This document shows positions 46,531 through 56,649 of a stretch of 64,000 bases of DNA, piece after piece. The stretch is from Ahaetulla prasina (Eukaryota; Chordata; Lepidosauria; Squamata; Colubridae). The translations under genes and the position numbers were made by a program. Numbering within the stretch: the stretch's first letter is position 1; each line of letters opens with the position of its first letter. The notes beneath the pieces are model-generated. The model ran no database searches. It was not told the origin of the DNA and was given only the letters and a program-made list of their open reading frames with translations. Location: NCBI RefSeq assembly GCF_028640845.1, contig NC_080540.1, positions 277,651,524 through 277,715,523 on the forward strand, written 5' to 3'.

Positions 46531-46586
46531 AAAAAGTTTTTGTTTTTATGCCTTATTCTCAGGGTATTTAAGAATTTATTTTAAGA

Positions 46587-46797
46587 GCCATGGTGGTGCA
46601 CTGGTTAGAATGCAGTTTTGCAGTTTAACTCTGCCCTCAGCCAGGAGTTTGATTTTGACCAGCTCAAAGTTGACTCAGACTTCCATCCTTCCAAGATCAG
46701 TAGATAAGGACCCAGAGTGTTGGAGACAATATGTCAACTGTTCAGAGACTGCTATAAAACACTATGGAGCTGCATATAAGTCTAAATGCTATTGCTA
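46587..46797 (+). repeat. Sauria-type tRNA-derived SINE (copy 3)
   Basis: 'ggtggtgcactggttagaat', 'ttgactcagacttccatcct', 'gcatataagtctaaatgcta' and 'ttgctag'. Older and more diverged than the 40146 copy. Confidence 0.8.
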
Positions 46798-47200
46798 GGT
46801 GCTAATTGCTTTTGAATTTTTTTCACTAGACTGGTTTTTCTTTCACACTTCTTTTTCTCACTTCAAGAGGAGAAATTCCATCAGGATGTCTTCCTTAGAG
46901 TTCAGCAGTTGCAGTTTTTCCTGACTAGATGATGAAAACTGACTTGGCTAAACATTTCTTGAACAAAACTATTCAAGAGAGGAGAAGAAATTGAAAATCT
47001 AAGGATAACTGCTAAAATTTATTTATTTCTTGTTATATATTTTTAAAATTTATATACCTCCCATCTCTCTACCAAGTGACTCTTCAACTAGGTTAAACCT
47101 AGTTGAGCTTACCATGTTTGAATACAGGAGCTAGAACTTTCAAAGGCCTGTTAAACTTTGCTAGAGTTTCACTGGAGAAATCTATATAGAGAGGGGGGGG
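46798..47200. other. No recognised feature
   Basis: AT-rich, no named repeat up to the (GGAA)n array. Confidence 0.4.
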
Positions 47201-47261
47201 GGAAGGAAGGAAGGAAGGAAGGAAGGAAGGAAGGAAGGAAGGAAGGAAGGAAGGAAGGAAA
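47201..47261. repeat. (GGAA)n microsatellite
   Basis: Fifteen perfect GGAA units preceded by a G run. Confidence 0.97.
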
Positions 47262-47311
47262 ATAATAAAGTATCAATTTCCTATTCATGTGCACACATAT
47301 TTCTTTTTCAG

Positions 47312-47468
47312 GAAGTGTGCATACATTTGAGTGCTGCTTCAGAAGCAGAGTATAAGCCACTTGCACATTTGGTTGATCTTTACCAGAAATACAGATCTGC
47401 TGCAGAAGATGTGATTTTGAATCTGGATGGCAGACAGAAACCACAAGAAACATTTCCAAGAATGTATG
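47312..47468 (+). CDS. Candidate host exon 2 of an unrecognised gene
   Basis: The acceptor 'atttctttttcag' ends at 47311 and the donor 'atg|gtgagg' has its GT at 47469. The 157-base segment is open in phase 0 and encodes 'EVCIHLSAASEAEYKPLAHL' and 'AEDVILNLDGRQKPQETFP'. It ends with one spare base (g) that joins 'at' of the next candidate exon to make an Asp codon. The frame also reads on without a stop to 47629. The family is unknown to me. It could be a live exon or a decayed one. Confidence 0.5.
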
Positions 47469-47797
47469 GTGAGGAGGTCTTACTCATCATATCCCAAATC
47501 TCCACAGTTGGTGGTCTAGTCACAAAGTTTCAGCCAGACTTCCCTCCTGTGAATTTTCTCCTGCGAAAGAAAATGTTTGTAGTTGACATGATTTTTACAT
47601 CAAAATTTCCACCTTCAAAGATACAGTGACTATGTAAAGGGAGAGTTTGCCCCTCTACCGGACAGACTGTATATATAGATTGCCCTTTTCACAAATTCCT
47701 GGAAGTACTTTGATGATCAGCAGATTCAGTCCTATGCTTCTTCAAGTCAATGCATGAGAAGAATTATCTGCAATGATATGAAACTGACACAGTAGAA

Positions 47798-48119
47798 CCA
47801 TGATGGCGAATCTATGGCATATGTGCACAGCTGGCACGCAGAGCCCTCTCTGCAGACACATGAGCCATCACCCAGCTCAGCTCCACCGTGTACGTGCGCA
47901 CACGCCTCCCACCGGCCAGCTGATTTTCAAGATGGGTAGGGGGCAGGGGGCATGCGGGAGATGCGTGTGCATGTGCAGGGGGGTTGCAAATGCATGCGTG
48001 CAGGGGCGGGAAGCAGGGGGGGTCATGCGTACATGCACGGGAGGGCGCATTGCATTATGGGTGTCAGCACGCACACGCGCACTTTTGGCAAACAACGAGG
48101 AAGAGGTAAGCCATCACTG
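47798..48119. mobile_element. hAT-like MITE family C (copy 2)
   Basis: Begins 'ccatgatggcgaatctatgg' and ends 'aagccatcactg'. Exact 8-bp target duplications 'cagtagaa' lie at 47790-47797 and 48120-48127. The GC-rich interior is full of purine-pyrimidine 'gtgcatgtgc'-like runs. It is non-coding. Confidence 0.88.
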
Positions 48120-48127
48120 CAGTAGAA

Positions 48128-48755
48128 ATTAAAACAATAATCCTATGCAGTCGATTGGATTGATAGGGAACGTCTAGCCCCAAAATCACTTAGGAGCTCT
48201 TGTAGTCGATGTGTGGTCTTCTCAATCTTAGCTCAGTACAATAATCATTATTTCATATTCACTCATATCCATTATCAGAGGCAATTACCTGCATATACAG
48301 TTGAATATACACAGGGCACCTATCAGTCTTATTGATGTGTGTGCAAAAATAATAAACCAATTTGTGCATCCACTGGGTTTTTCTCCATCCCTTTTCCAAA
48401 TCTGACATCTTTGGATTGCCATGAAAAGAGAGAGGGGGGAATGTGAATATTCACCCCCTTTTTCTACTTATGGCAGTCTCTGCTACTATCCAATATGATC
48501 TTTCTGCAGCAACATAGTTAGATAGTTATGAACTATGTTCATAATAATGATACCTTATTCAGTTGTTTCCCCTTTTGAGTTTGTAAAAGGAAACAGTATT
48601 AAGGTGATGTGCTAAATTAAAGAATTTGAGATGAATTATGATTTATGTGCATGTTTGCCATTTCTGAAATTGTGTGCTTTGGACTGCATGTATTTGTTTT
48701 TATACTTACTCCTTATAAATCGGTAAATTCAATTTTCTTTTCTTTTTTTAATGTT
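48128..48755. other. No recognised feature
   Basis: AT-rich, nothing I can assign. Confidence 0.45.
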
Positions 48756-48763
48756 CCATAGGG

Positions 48764-48888
48764 CAGGGGTCTCCAACCTTGGCAACGTTGAGCCTAATGA
48801 ACTTTAACTCTCAGAATTCCCCAGCCAGCTTTGAATTCTGGGAGTTGAAGTCCACCAGGGTCAAAGTTGCCAAGGTTGGAGACCCCTG
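48764..48888. mobile_element. Palindromic hAT-like MITE family E
   Basis: A 125-bp near-perfect hairpin. It begins 'caggggtctccaaccttgg' and ends 'ccaaggttggagacccctg', with the inner arms 'aactctcagaattcc' and 'gaattctgggagttgaag'. Exact 8-bp target duplications 'ccataggg' lie at 48756-48763 and 48889-48896. Confidence 0.92.
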
Positions 48889-49150
48889 CCATAGGGTATG
48901 GTCAAGAATGGGCTAGTGCAGTTGCTTAAGCCCCTCTGTTCATTGATATTTGACAAAAAAACCTCTTACTCTTCTGCTGAGTGATTTCCTGAAATCTACA
49001 TTTCTCAAGTTCATTGAAGGTTCAAAGACTGCACTGACACTCAGCAGCAGGAAGTGAGTGGGGTTAATGCCAGACCTTAGTCCGGCAGAGCCCTGCTAAG
49101 CAGTGGAGAATTGCTGACTCATACCTGTGATTCATCCTTTGTAATTGCAG

Positions 49151-49276
49151 ATGAGATTGAGTACCACCAGCTGCTACTGTCACTGGCAATGGAAGAGATA
49201 AGCAATCATGGTTTGAAGTATTTTACTGCAAACATGAGACTGAATGAAGGAAGAATGAACTGCATTATTATGAGAA
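49151..49276 (+). CDS. Candidate host exon 3 of an unrecognised gene
   Basis: The acceptor 'catcctttgtaattgcag' ends at 49150. The segment is open in the phase demanded by exon 2 and encodes 'DEIEYHQLLLSLAMEEISNH', then 'LKYFTANMRLNEGRMNC'. A possible donor 'gaa|gtatgg' at 49277 gives 126 bases and leaves one spare base. The reading frame itself runs on, so a donor at 'cag|gttccc' (49366) is an alternative. The protein is not recognised. Confidence 0.45.
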
Positions 49277-49359
49277 GTATGGGAAAGGATCTTTTCATTG
49301 AACAAAATTATGGACAGCTATCAATATTGCACAGAATTCAAGCAACAGAATATACTATA

Positions 49360-49705
49360 TGTCAGGTTCCCAACAGAAGGAAAAGAAAGACACAAACCTG
49401 GTTTGCTGATGCTTTCTTTATTACTTTTTGGCACGATGCTTTTATTACTTTTTGGCAAGATGCTTTCTTTATTACTTTTTGGCACGTACTGACAATCAAT
49501 GAAGAACTTCTTGTTAGGGCTACTGGTCCGTGCCCCCCCACCTTTTATGTCTTACACACCACCTACCCATTTGTGCTCACCCACCCAATCACTCGCAGAT
49601 CCACCTATGTGACCCGGAAATACAGACATATCCCTTTAACCAGCATCCGCCATGCCATCTCCCCTAACTATTCATTCTTTTGCCAGATGGCAATGTCCTA
49701 CTAAG
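49360..49705 (-). mobile_element. LTR-like sequence with triplicated block
   Basis: Starts 'tgtcaggttcccaacag', similar to the start of the solo LTR at 2982 ('tgtcagggttcc'). It contains three tandem 24-27 bp units (49408-49434, 49435-49458, 49459-49485), each carrying TTTATT, that is AATAAA on the minus strand. The far boundary and a target duplication were not found. The LTR identity is an inference. Confidence 0.35.
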
Positions 49706-50070
49706 GGGCTCATTTCCCCCTCCATCGTTCCCAAGGTATAGAGGGGTCAAGGAGGGTTTAAAGGGGCTAAGGAGAGCAGCACCTGCTTCCCCTGCAGTTT
49801 TGCCGCTTTGGCTGGTGACGTCATCATCATGCAGCCACCTCTCAGCTGTTCAATGGTCGCATGACTTCCCGGCGGCATGGTCGCCCTCCCCAGGCTGTCC
49901 AGAGCGATCCTGGCGAGGGGACAGGTGAGGGATGGCAGAGGAAGGTGGCTGAGGTCTCCTGGCATCTTGGTGAATTCTGCATGGTGGTGGCTGTGCAGGC
50001 ATATGTCCGGTGCATCCTCCCTCCTGAATGGCAGCTCCGGGCCGGCTGGCATACCGGAGCTGACACCATA

Positions 50071-50540
50071 TTTTTCAGATTATAAAACACTCTGGACTAT
50101 AAGATGCACCTACCTTTTTTGGTGAGGAAAACGAGAAAAAGAAATCTGCCTCTGCCTCCCAGCAATTTTGCCTTGTTGCAGCAAACAGCAAATAGTCTGC
50201 TTTACTTTCATTTTCGTTTTCAGCATAGCTTGATTAGCACAAGAAAAAAAAATCTGCTCCCAGCAATTTACCTCCTTGCAGCAAGCAGCAATAGGCAATG
50301 TGAATCTCTGCAGCCTGAAACAGCTGGGAGTAGGGAGGCTGATCCAACCGACAATCAACTTGTGCTAATTAGACTGTGCTGAAGCTGAAATGGGCTGTTT
50401 CTTCTTACTGCTTGCTGCAAGGAGGTAAATTGCTGGGAGGCAGAGGCCAAAGGGTAGGGGCCAGTGGGTGGGAGGGGCTACATTTGGTGTATAAGACACA
50501 CCCAAATTTTCACCCCCTTTTAGGGGGGAAAACGGTAAAT
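50071..50540 (-). mobile_element. TA-type DNA transposon-like MITE family F (copy 1)
   Basis: Left end 'accatatttttcagattata' with 'actataagatgcacc' nearby. Right end 'gtgtataagacacacccaaa', then 'ggggggaaaacggta'. These are the reverse of the ends at 61768-62095. Orientation is given relative to that copy. Possible TA target, poorly preserved. Confidence 0.55.
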
Positions 50541-50639
50541 GATGGGTCAAGCAACTGTGCAAGAAAACCATCACCACCACTCCCTTGGCATGAACATTAT
50601 TTATTTTAGAGAACTAGATTTGGTATCTATCACCAGTTC

Positions 50640-50867
50640 AGTGTTCCAATATTTGAGGGGCTGCCATAAAGAAGAGAGTGTCAACATATTTTCTAAAGGA
50701 CCAGATGAACAACATACGGAAACTAACCAAGGAGAGAAGCAACCTAGAACTAAAGTTTCCTGATAGGGAGAACAATCCACCAGTGGAACAATTTGCCTTC
50801 AGAAGTTGTGAGTATTCCATTACTGGAGGCTTTTAAGAAGAGACTGGACAACCATTTTCCTGAAATG
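50640..50867 (+). mobile_element. CR1 LINE 3' end, part 1
   Basis: 'gtgttccaatatttgagggg' and 'aagaagagactggacaacca' to 'gaaatg', interrupted by the MITE at 50876 within 'gtataggg'. Confidence 0.85.
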
Positions 50868-50875
50868 GTATAGGG

Positions 50876-51231
50876 CCGTGATGGCAAACCTATGGCACGC
50901 GTGCCACAGGTGGCACACAGTGCCCTCTCTGTGGGTACAAGAGCTGTCGCCCCAGTTCAGCTCTGCTGTGCATGTGTGCACGCCTCCCGCTGGCCAGCTG
51001 ATCGTTGAGTCTCTGCTGTGCATGTGTGGGTGGCGGGGCAAGTGCTGGGGTGGGGCACATGCGGGGGGCCATGTGGGGGGGCAGGGTGCATGCAGGGGCT
51101 GAGCATGCATGCCCAGGATGGGGCGCATGCACAGGGGCTACATGCACATTGCATTTTGGGAGTTCGGGGGCGTGCGCGTGCATTTGTGCACATGCTTTGG
51201 GCACTCCGTCCAGAAATGGTTAGCCATCTCT
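50876..51231. mobile_element. hAT-like MITE family C (copy 3)
   Basis: Begins 'ccgtgatggcaaacctatgg' and ends 'ggttagccatctct'. Exact 8-bp target duplications 'gtataggg' lie at 50868-50875 and 51232-51239. The GC-rich interior has two similar 'ctctgctgtgcatgtgtg' blocks (50962 and 51010). Confidence 0.9.
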
Positions 51232-51239
51232 GTATAGGG

Positions 51240-51292
51240 TCTCCAGTTTGAGCAGGGGGTTCGACTAGAAGACCTCCAAAGTCCCTTCCAAC
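51240..51292 (+). mobile_element. CR1 LINE 3' end, part 2
   Basis: 'gagcagggggttcgactaga' and 'ctccaaagtcccttccaact' complete the CR1 terminus and run into (GAT)n at 51295-51321. Confidence 0.85.
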
Positions 51293-51321
51293 TATGACGA
51301 TGATGATGATGATGATGATAT

Positions 51322-51961
51322 ATAAAAAGCTAGATCTAGTAGATGGTATTAAGATAGGGAAAGTTTGTTCCATGCAGGGAATCTGAAGTCATGATTTCTA
51401 TCTCTTTCTGTGTGGACTGTCAGACTTCCCTCTTGTCATTGGACTGCAAACAGTTAATCCAAGGAATGATCATCCAAATTTTATTCATTAAAAAAAAGTT
51501 GCAGCAAAAGGATTCCAACAAGTATTCTAATTTCAAACGAGACATCTTTATATAGGCAATTTTAGAGCAGTAAAATGTTTCCTCCCACTATTTCTATGGA
51601 GAGGCTGGATGCCTCTCGTTTGTAAAGGGAGATAATTCCATCTGTGCCCTGTTTTACTGTTGCTCCTTTTATTAGGATGAGAACAAACTCCTGGATCAAG
51701 ATTGTCCATAAGAAGCAAAGTAGAGAGTTAGTAGGGAGTTTCTCACCACAGGGTGTCAAGCCCCACACAGCTAGGCAAAGAAACCTACAGTAGAGAATTT
51801 CCAGTCCTCATTTATAGTGATTTTATTAAGACAGAATCTCTTTGAAAAATTTGAAATGTCTTGACCTCTGGGCTAAGATGTCATTTATAAGATAAATTGC
51901 TAAAAGATTAACTTTCTATCTCTTGATTGCTTATGACTGTCGCTCTTTTTTATGCTTCCAA
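51322..51961. other. No recognised feature
   Basis: AT-rich sequence before the tandem duplication. Confidence 0.4.
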
Positions 51962-52012
51962 GTCAGTTTTGACTCCTGCTGACCTCCTGGACAGGTCTTT
52001 ACAGTTTTCTTG
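51962..52012 (-). repeat. CORE-SINE tail fragment (unit 1)
   Basis: 'cctcctggacaggtctttac' and 'agttttcttggcaag' are the reverse of the CORE-SINE tail. It resumes after the CR1 at 52254-52390. Confidence 0.6.
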
Positions 52013-52240
52013 GCAAGAAGCAACCTAAAACTAAGAAGAAATTTCCTGACACTTAGAACAACTAAACGGTGGAATGACTTGCCTCCAGAAGTTGTGGATG
52101 CTCCAATCCTGGAAGTTTTTAAGAAGAGATTGGATAGCTGTTTGCCTGAAATGGTATATAGCGTTTCCTGCCTGAGCAGGGGGTTGGACTAGAAGGCCTC
52201 CAAGGTCCCTTCCATAACTCTGTTATTCTATTCTGATCTG
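52013..52240 (+). mobile_element. CR1 LINE 3' end (unit 1)
   Basis: 'agcaacctaaaactaagaag', 'gacttgcctccagaagttgt' and 'aatggtatatagcgtttcct' to 'attctattctgatctgttct'. Confidence 0.88.
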
Positions 52241-52253
52241 TTCTAAGATTTCA

Positions 52254-52395
52254 GGAGGGATTTGCTATTGCCTATTTCATAGGAGTAAGAGAAGCAGACT
52301 GGCCCAAAGTCACCCAGTTGAGTTTGTGCCTAATGTGGGACTAGCATCATAGTCAACTAGTTCTTAGTCCAATGCCACTACACCAAAGTTACTCT
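52254..52395 (-). repeat. CORE-SINE core and head (unit 1)
   Basis: 'ggcccaaagtcacccagttg' (core) and 'cttagtccaatgccactaca' (tRNA-like head), reversed. Confidence 0.6.
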
Positions 52396-52839
52396 GTGTG
52401 TTGATATTTATGTTCACTCTTTTTTATTACTTTTCCAGTCTCCCCACTGGCTCTCATTTTGGGGAGTCTTAGCTTTCTGTCTCATATTCCAGCTGCTTAG
52501 ATTGGGGCACACTTTTCCTGTCATATGAGTGCAACAGCATTAGAAAGATAACAAGGGCGGAGCACTCAATGCTCCGTCCCAGCCATACCCTCTCCAGCTG
52601 TAACCACAGGACAGGAGAATGCCTTACAATCTACTATTGGGTGATCCTCCATGTCTAAGGTTCAGCCTACACTAAAAACAACAACCCTGAGTAGTCCTTG
52701 TGTGCAGTCCTGAAATACTGAAGAGCTCAAAGCTTAACTGCCTCGTAATGCATATGTAAACATTCTTGTCATTCTTGAAACTGTATTTCTTTAAAAATGA
52801 ACCTATTTCTAATTTTAAATTTCTAATAAGTTAGAATAG

Positions 52840-53362
52840 AATAGGTCCTCTGCTCGCAATAAAATACCTTATGCCACCACACTCCAAATTTTGGGCTTAA
52901 ACAACTTAGAACTATGCCGACTTTGGTCTGACCTAAGCATATTACATAAAATTATCCACCACAATGTTCTACCCATCAGTGACTACTTCAGTTTCAACCA
53001 CAACAATACACAAGCAAATAATAGATACAAACTCAAGGTAAACTGCTCCAAACTCGATTGCAGCAAATATGACTTCAGTAACAGAGTGGTCAATGCCTGG
53101 AATGCACTACCTGACTCTGTAGTTTCTTTCCCAAACCCCCAAAACTTTAACCTTAGACTGTCTACTGTTGACCTCACCCCATTCCTAAGAGGTCTGTAAG
53201 GGGCATGCATAAGCACACCTGCGTGCCTACCATCCCTGTCCTAATATTCCTTTCTAGTTATTCTTTTCATGTATCCAAATTATGTTTATATTTTTACCTG
53301 TTATCTTATATATGATTGACAAATAAAATAACGTAAATAAATAAAAATAAAATAAAAAATAG
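52840..53362 (+). mobile_element. LINE family 'B' 3' end (unit 1)
   Basis: 102 codons open (52891-53199): 'MGLNNLELCRLWSDLS', 'KYDFSNRVVNAWNALPDSVV', ending 'STVDLTPFLRGL' and stop. The 3' UTR and A-rich (AAATA)n tail follow. Same family as 7951-9262. Confidence 0.85.
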
Positions 53363-53398
53363 GTCTTAACTGCTGGCAATATCTGGTGAACTTTTTCA

Positions 53399-53465
53399 GG
53401 CTCACAAGCAAAGTAGGGTCAGACACAGTTAGTACTTGCAAGGGAGACCACAGGTAGTACCGCTA
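53399..53465 (+). repeat. 5S rRNA-derived fragment (unit 1)
   Basis: 'caagcaaagtagggtcagac', then 'gttagtacttgcaagggaga' and 'ccacaggtagtaccg' follow the 3' half of vertebrate 5S rRNA, including the C-box region ('gttagtacttgg'). It is diverged and therefore a pseudogene or 5S-SINE piece. Confidence 0.5.
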
Positions 53466-53529
53466 TGGCAACCACGGTAACTGGAGTTTCTCATGGTGAC
53501 ATCCTCAGCAAATGTCCTAGTTGTGTATT

Positions 53530-54062
53530 GTGGGTCCCTACAGTTGTGTATTGTTGGTCCCTACTCGCAGACTGCACTGGCTACCTGTGGCCTTTCGGTG
53601 CGCAAGGTTTTGGTCACTATCTTTAAAGCGCCCATGGCATAGGGGCGGTTACTTACGGGACCGCCTACTGCCACCGATTGCCTCCCACCACTCACCCATA
53701 CGCCTCGCAGAGGGACTCCTTAGGTGTCCGCCAGGCATTGCCCGAGCAACACCCAGAGGAAGGGCTTTCTGTGTGGGGCTCCCACCCTCTGGAACGAGGT
53801 TCCCCAGGGTTGCGCCAACTTCCGTGAGCTTAAGACACATCTATTTATTTATGAGGGCTAGCCTGGGGTTTTTAGTTTTAAATTTAGTTTTAATGGGGTT
53901 TTATACTATTTTAGTGATATTTTAATTTCGGCCTAATTAATAAGTTTTTAATTTTACATTTTATATATAGTGTCTTGTTTGTTTTTATTTGCCTGTACAC
54001 CGCCCTGAGTCCTTCGGGAGAAGGGCGGTATAAAAATCAAATAAATGAATGAATGAAATGAA
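53530..54062 (+). mobile_element. L2-clade LINE 3' end (unit 1), indel-rich
   Basis: Encodes pieces of the L2 C-terminus ('RLHWLPVAF', 'PRGRAFCVG') in shifting frames. The 3' end has 'gccctgagtccttcgggaga', then (AAATGA)-type repeats. Unit 2 keeps the same region in one open frame. Confidence 0.85.
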
Positions 54063-54112
54063 TGAGTTTTGACTCCTGCTGACCTCCTGGACAGGTCTTT
54101 ACAGTTTTCTTG

Positions 54113-54340
54113 GCAAGAAGCAACCTAAAACTAAGAAGAAATTTCCTGACAGTTAGAACAACTAAACGGTGGAATGACTTGCCTCCAGAAGTTGTGGATG
54201 CTCCAATCCTGGAAGTTTTTAAGAAGAGATTGGATAGCTGTTTGCCTGAAATGGTATATAGTGTTTTCTGCCTGAGCAGGGGGTTGGACTAGAAGGCCTC
54301 CAAGGTCCCTTCCATAACTCTGTTATTCTATTCTGATCTG
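54113..54340 (+). mobile_element. CR1 LINE 3' end (unit 2)
   Basis: Nearly identical to 52013-52240 (cacttag becomes cagttag; gcgtttcc becomes gtgttttc). CORE-SINE remains flank it at 54065-54112 and 54354-54490. Confidence 0.88.
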
Positions 54341-54925
54341 TTCTAAGATTTCAGGAGGCTATTTCATAGGAGTAAGAGAAGCAGACTGGCCCAAAGTCAC
54401 CCAGTTGAGTTTGTGCCTAATGTGGGACTAGAATCATAGTCAACTAGTTCTTAGTCCAATGCCACTACACCAAAGTTACTCTGTGTTGATATTTATGTTC
54501 ACTCTTTTTTATTACTTTTCCAGTCTCCCCGCTGGCTCTCATTTTGGGGAGTCTTAGCTTTCTGTCTCATATTCCAGCTGCTTAGATTGGGGCACACTTT
54601 TCCTGTCATATGAGTGCAACAGCATTAGAAAGATAACAAGGGCGGAGCACTCAATGCTCCGTCCCAGCCATACCCTCTCCAGCTGTAACCACAGGACAGG
54701 AGAATGCCTTACAATCTACTATTGGGTGATCCTCCATGTCTGAGGTTCAGCCTACAGTAAAAAACAACAACCCTGAGTAGTCCTTGTGTGCAGTCCTGAA
54801 ATACTGAAGAGCTCAAAGCTTAACTGCCTCGTAATGCATATGTAAACATTCTTGTCATTCTTGAAACTGTATTTCTTTAAAAATGAACCTATTTCTAATT
54901 TTTAATTTCTAATAAGTTAGAATAG

Positions 54926-55446
54926 AATAGGTCCTCTGCTCGCAATAAAATACCTTATTCCACCACACTCCAAATTTTGGGCTTAAACAACTTAGAACTA
55001 TGCCGACTTTGGTCTGACCTAAGCATATTACATAAAATTATCTACCACAATGTTCTACCCATCAATGACTACTTCAGTTTCAACCACAACAATACACAAG
55101 CAAATAATAGATACAAACTCAAGGTAAACTGCTCCAAACTCGATTGCAGCAAATATGACTTCAGTAACAGAGTGGTCAATGCCTGGAATGCACTACCTGA
55201 CTCTGTAGTTTCTTCCCCAAACCCCCAAAACTTTAACCTTAGACTGTCTACTGTTGACCTCACCCCATTCCTAAGAGGTCTGTAAGGGGCATGCATAAGC
55301 ACACCTGCGTGCCTACCATCCCTGTCCTAATATTCCTTTCTAGTTATTCTTTTCATGTATCCAAATTATGTTTATATTTTTACCTGTTATCTTATATATG
55401 ATTGACAAATAAAATAACGTAAATAAATAAAAATAAAATAAAAAAT
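54926..55446 (+). mobile_element. LINE family 'B' 3' end (unit 2)
   Basis: 102 codons open (54977-55285), ending 'STVDLTPFLRGL'. It differs from unit 1 by only a few residues (for example HHN to YHN). Confidence 0.85.
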
Positions 55447-55485
55447 AGGTCTTAACTGCTGGCAATATCTGGTGAACTTTTTCAG

Positions 55486-55550
55486 GCTCACAAGCAAAGT
55501 AGGGTCAGACACAGTTAGTACTTGCAAGGGAGACCACAGGTAGTACCGTC
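55486..55550 (+). repeat. 5S rRNA-derived fragment (unit 2)
   Basis: Same 5S-like segment as at 53399, with 'gttagtacttgcaagggaga' and 'ccacaggtagtaccg'. Confidence 0.5.
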
Positions 55551-55622
55551 TATGGCAAACTACGGTAACAACCAAATGGAGTTTCTCATGGTGACATCCT
55601 CAGCAAATGTCCTAGTTGTGTA

Positions 55623-56202
55623 TTGTGGGTCCCTACAGTTGTGTATTGTTGGTCCCTACTGCGCAGACTGCACTGGCTACCTGTGGCCTTTCGGGTGCGC
55701 TTCAAGGTTTTGGTCACTATCTTTAAAGCGCTCCATGGCATAGGGCCGGGTTACTTACGGGACCGCCTACTGCCACCGATTGCCTCCCACCGACCCATAC
55801 GCTCTCGCAGAGAGGGACTCCTTAGGGTGCCGTCCGCCAGGCATTGCCGACTGGCAACACCCAGAGGAAGGGCTTTCTCTGTGGGGGCTCCCACCCTCTG
55901 GAACGAGGTTCCCCCAGGGTTGCGCCAACTTCCCGACCTCCGAGCCTTCTGCCGTGAGCTTAAGACACATCTATTTATTTGCGCAGGGCTAGCCTAGGGT
56001 TTTTAGTTTTAAATTTAGTTTTAATGGGGTTTTATACTATTTTAGTGATATTTTAATTTCGGCCTAATTAATAAGTTTTTTAATTGTTGTTTTTATTTGT
56101 ATTATTCTTATGTTTTTATTTGGCTGTACACCGCCCTGAGTCCTTCGGGAGATAGGGCGGTATAAAAATTCGAATAAATAAATAAATAAATAAATAAATT
56201 AT
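55623..56202 (+). mobile_element. L2-clade LINE 3' end (unit 2), open
   Basis: 124 codons open (55623-55997), carrying the L2 C-terminal signature: 'RLHWLPVAFRVRFKVLVTIF', 'GPGYLRDRLLPP', 'APTLWNEVPPGLRQLP', 'FCRELKTHLF'. The 3' UTR has 'ccctgagtccttcgggagat', then (AAAT)n. Confidence 0.9.
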
Positions 56203-56267
56203 GGAAGTACAAGTGTTGTCAATTTATAATAAATCAGGCATTTCATAAATTGCATCTCTTTCCCCAG

Positions 56268-56329
56268 GAAAAGCACATTTTGGTTTGAATTCAAAATATT
56301 GGACAGCCCTATTGGCCAGAACAGAATGA
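56268..56329 (+). CDS. Possible terminal exon (alternative A)
   Basis: The strong acceptor 'tgcatctctttccccag' ends at 56267. The phase left by candidate exon 3 gives an open reading 'KAHFGLNSKYWTALLARTE', then TGA at 56327. It is short, so chance is a serious alternative. It competes with the segment at 58205. Confidence 0.25.
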
Positions 56330-56649
56330 AGTGAAACTACAGTTTCTTTGGCTGCTAGGCACTTTTATTCATGCAGTCTAAAATTACATCACCTTTTTTT
56401 TTTTTATGGTGACTTGTATATACCACATGACTGAAGGCCAGCATGAGATTCATTCCAAATGCTTTCTCTTTTCAAACAATCAACACTCCATAACCTGTGC
56501 TATTTTATTTAATTTTTGCCCGTAGGAAGAACATTGCTTTTCCTGTTGCACTGCATTTTCCTAGCTTCAGTCTCAGTTACTACTTGATCATAATGATATT
56601 GAACTGGTGAGAGATTTGTCCATTTCCATTTTTACACCTGTTTTTCTTC

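Larger units (their letters stand above)
51965..54064. repeat. Direct tandem duplication, unit 1
   Basis: A 2100-bp unit whose start 'agttttgactcctgctgacc' recurs exactly 2100 bp later at 54065. Order: SINE tail, CR1 3' end, SINE core/head, single-copy sequence, LINE family B 3' end, 5S-derived scrap, L2 3' end. Identity to unit 2 is very high by eye. The L2 portion here (53521-53900) has lost many single bases relative to unit 2. Confidence 0.95.
54065..56202. repeat. Direct tandem duplication, unit 2
   Basis: Second unit with the same order of elements. Relative to unit 1 it lacks 13 bp near 54357 and a 'gt' near 54484, and has intact L2 sequence. It ends in (AAAT)n at about 56202. Confidence 0.95.

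Noticed and set aside
50956..51373. Several long open frames on both strands
   Set aside because: Low-complexity Cys/His/Gly-rich translations of the GC-rich interior of a MITE.
56526..56606. Another exon-like segment with acceptor 'gcccgtag' and donor 'ctg|gtgaga'
   Set aside because: Its single open frame leaves two spare bases, which does not fit the phase of the segment at 58205. It can only be kept if the gene model changes.
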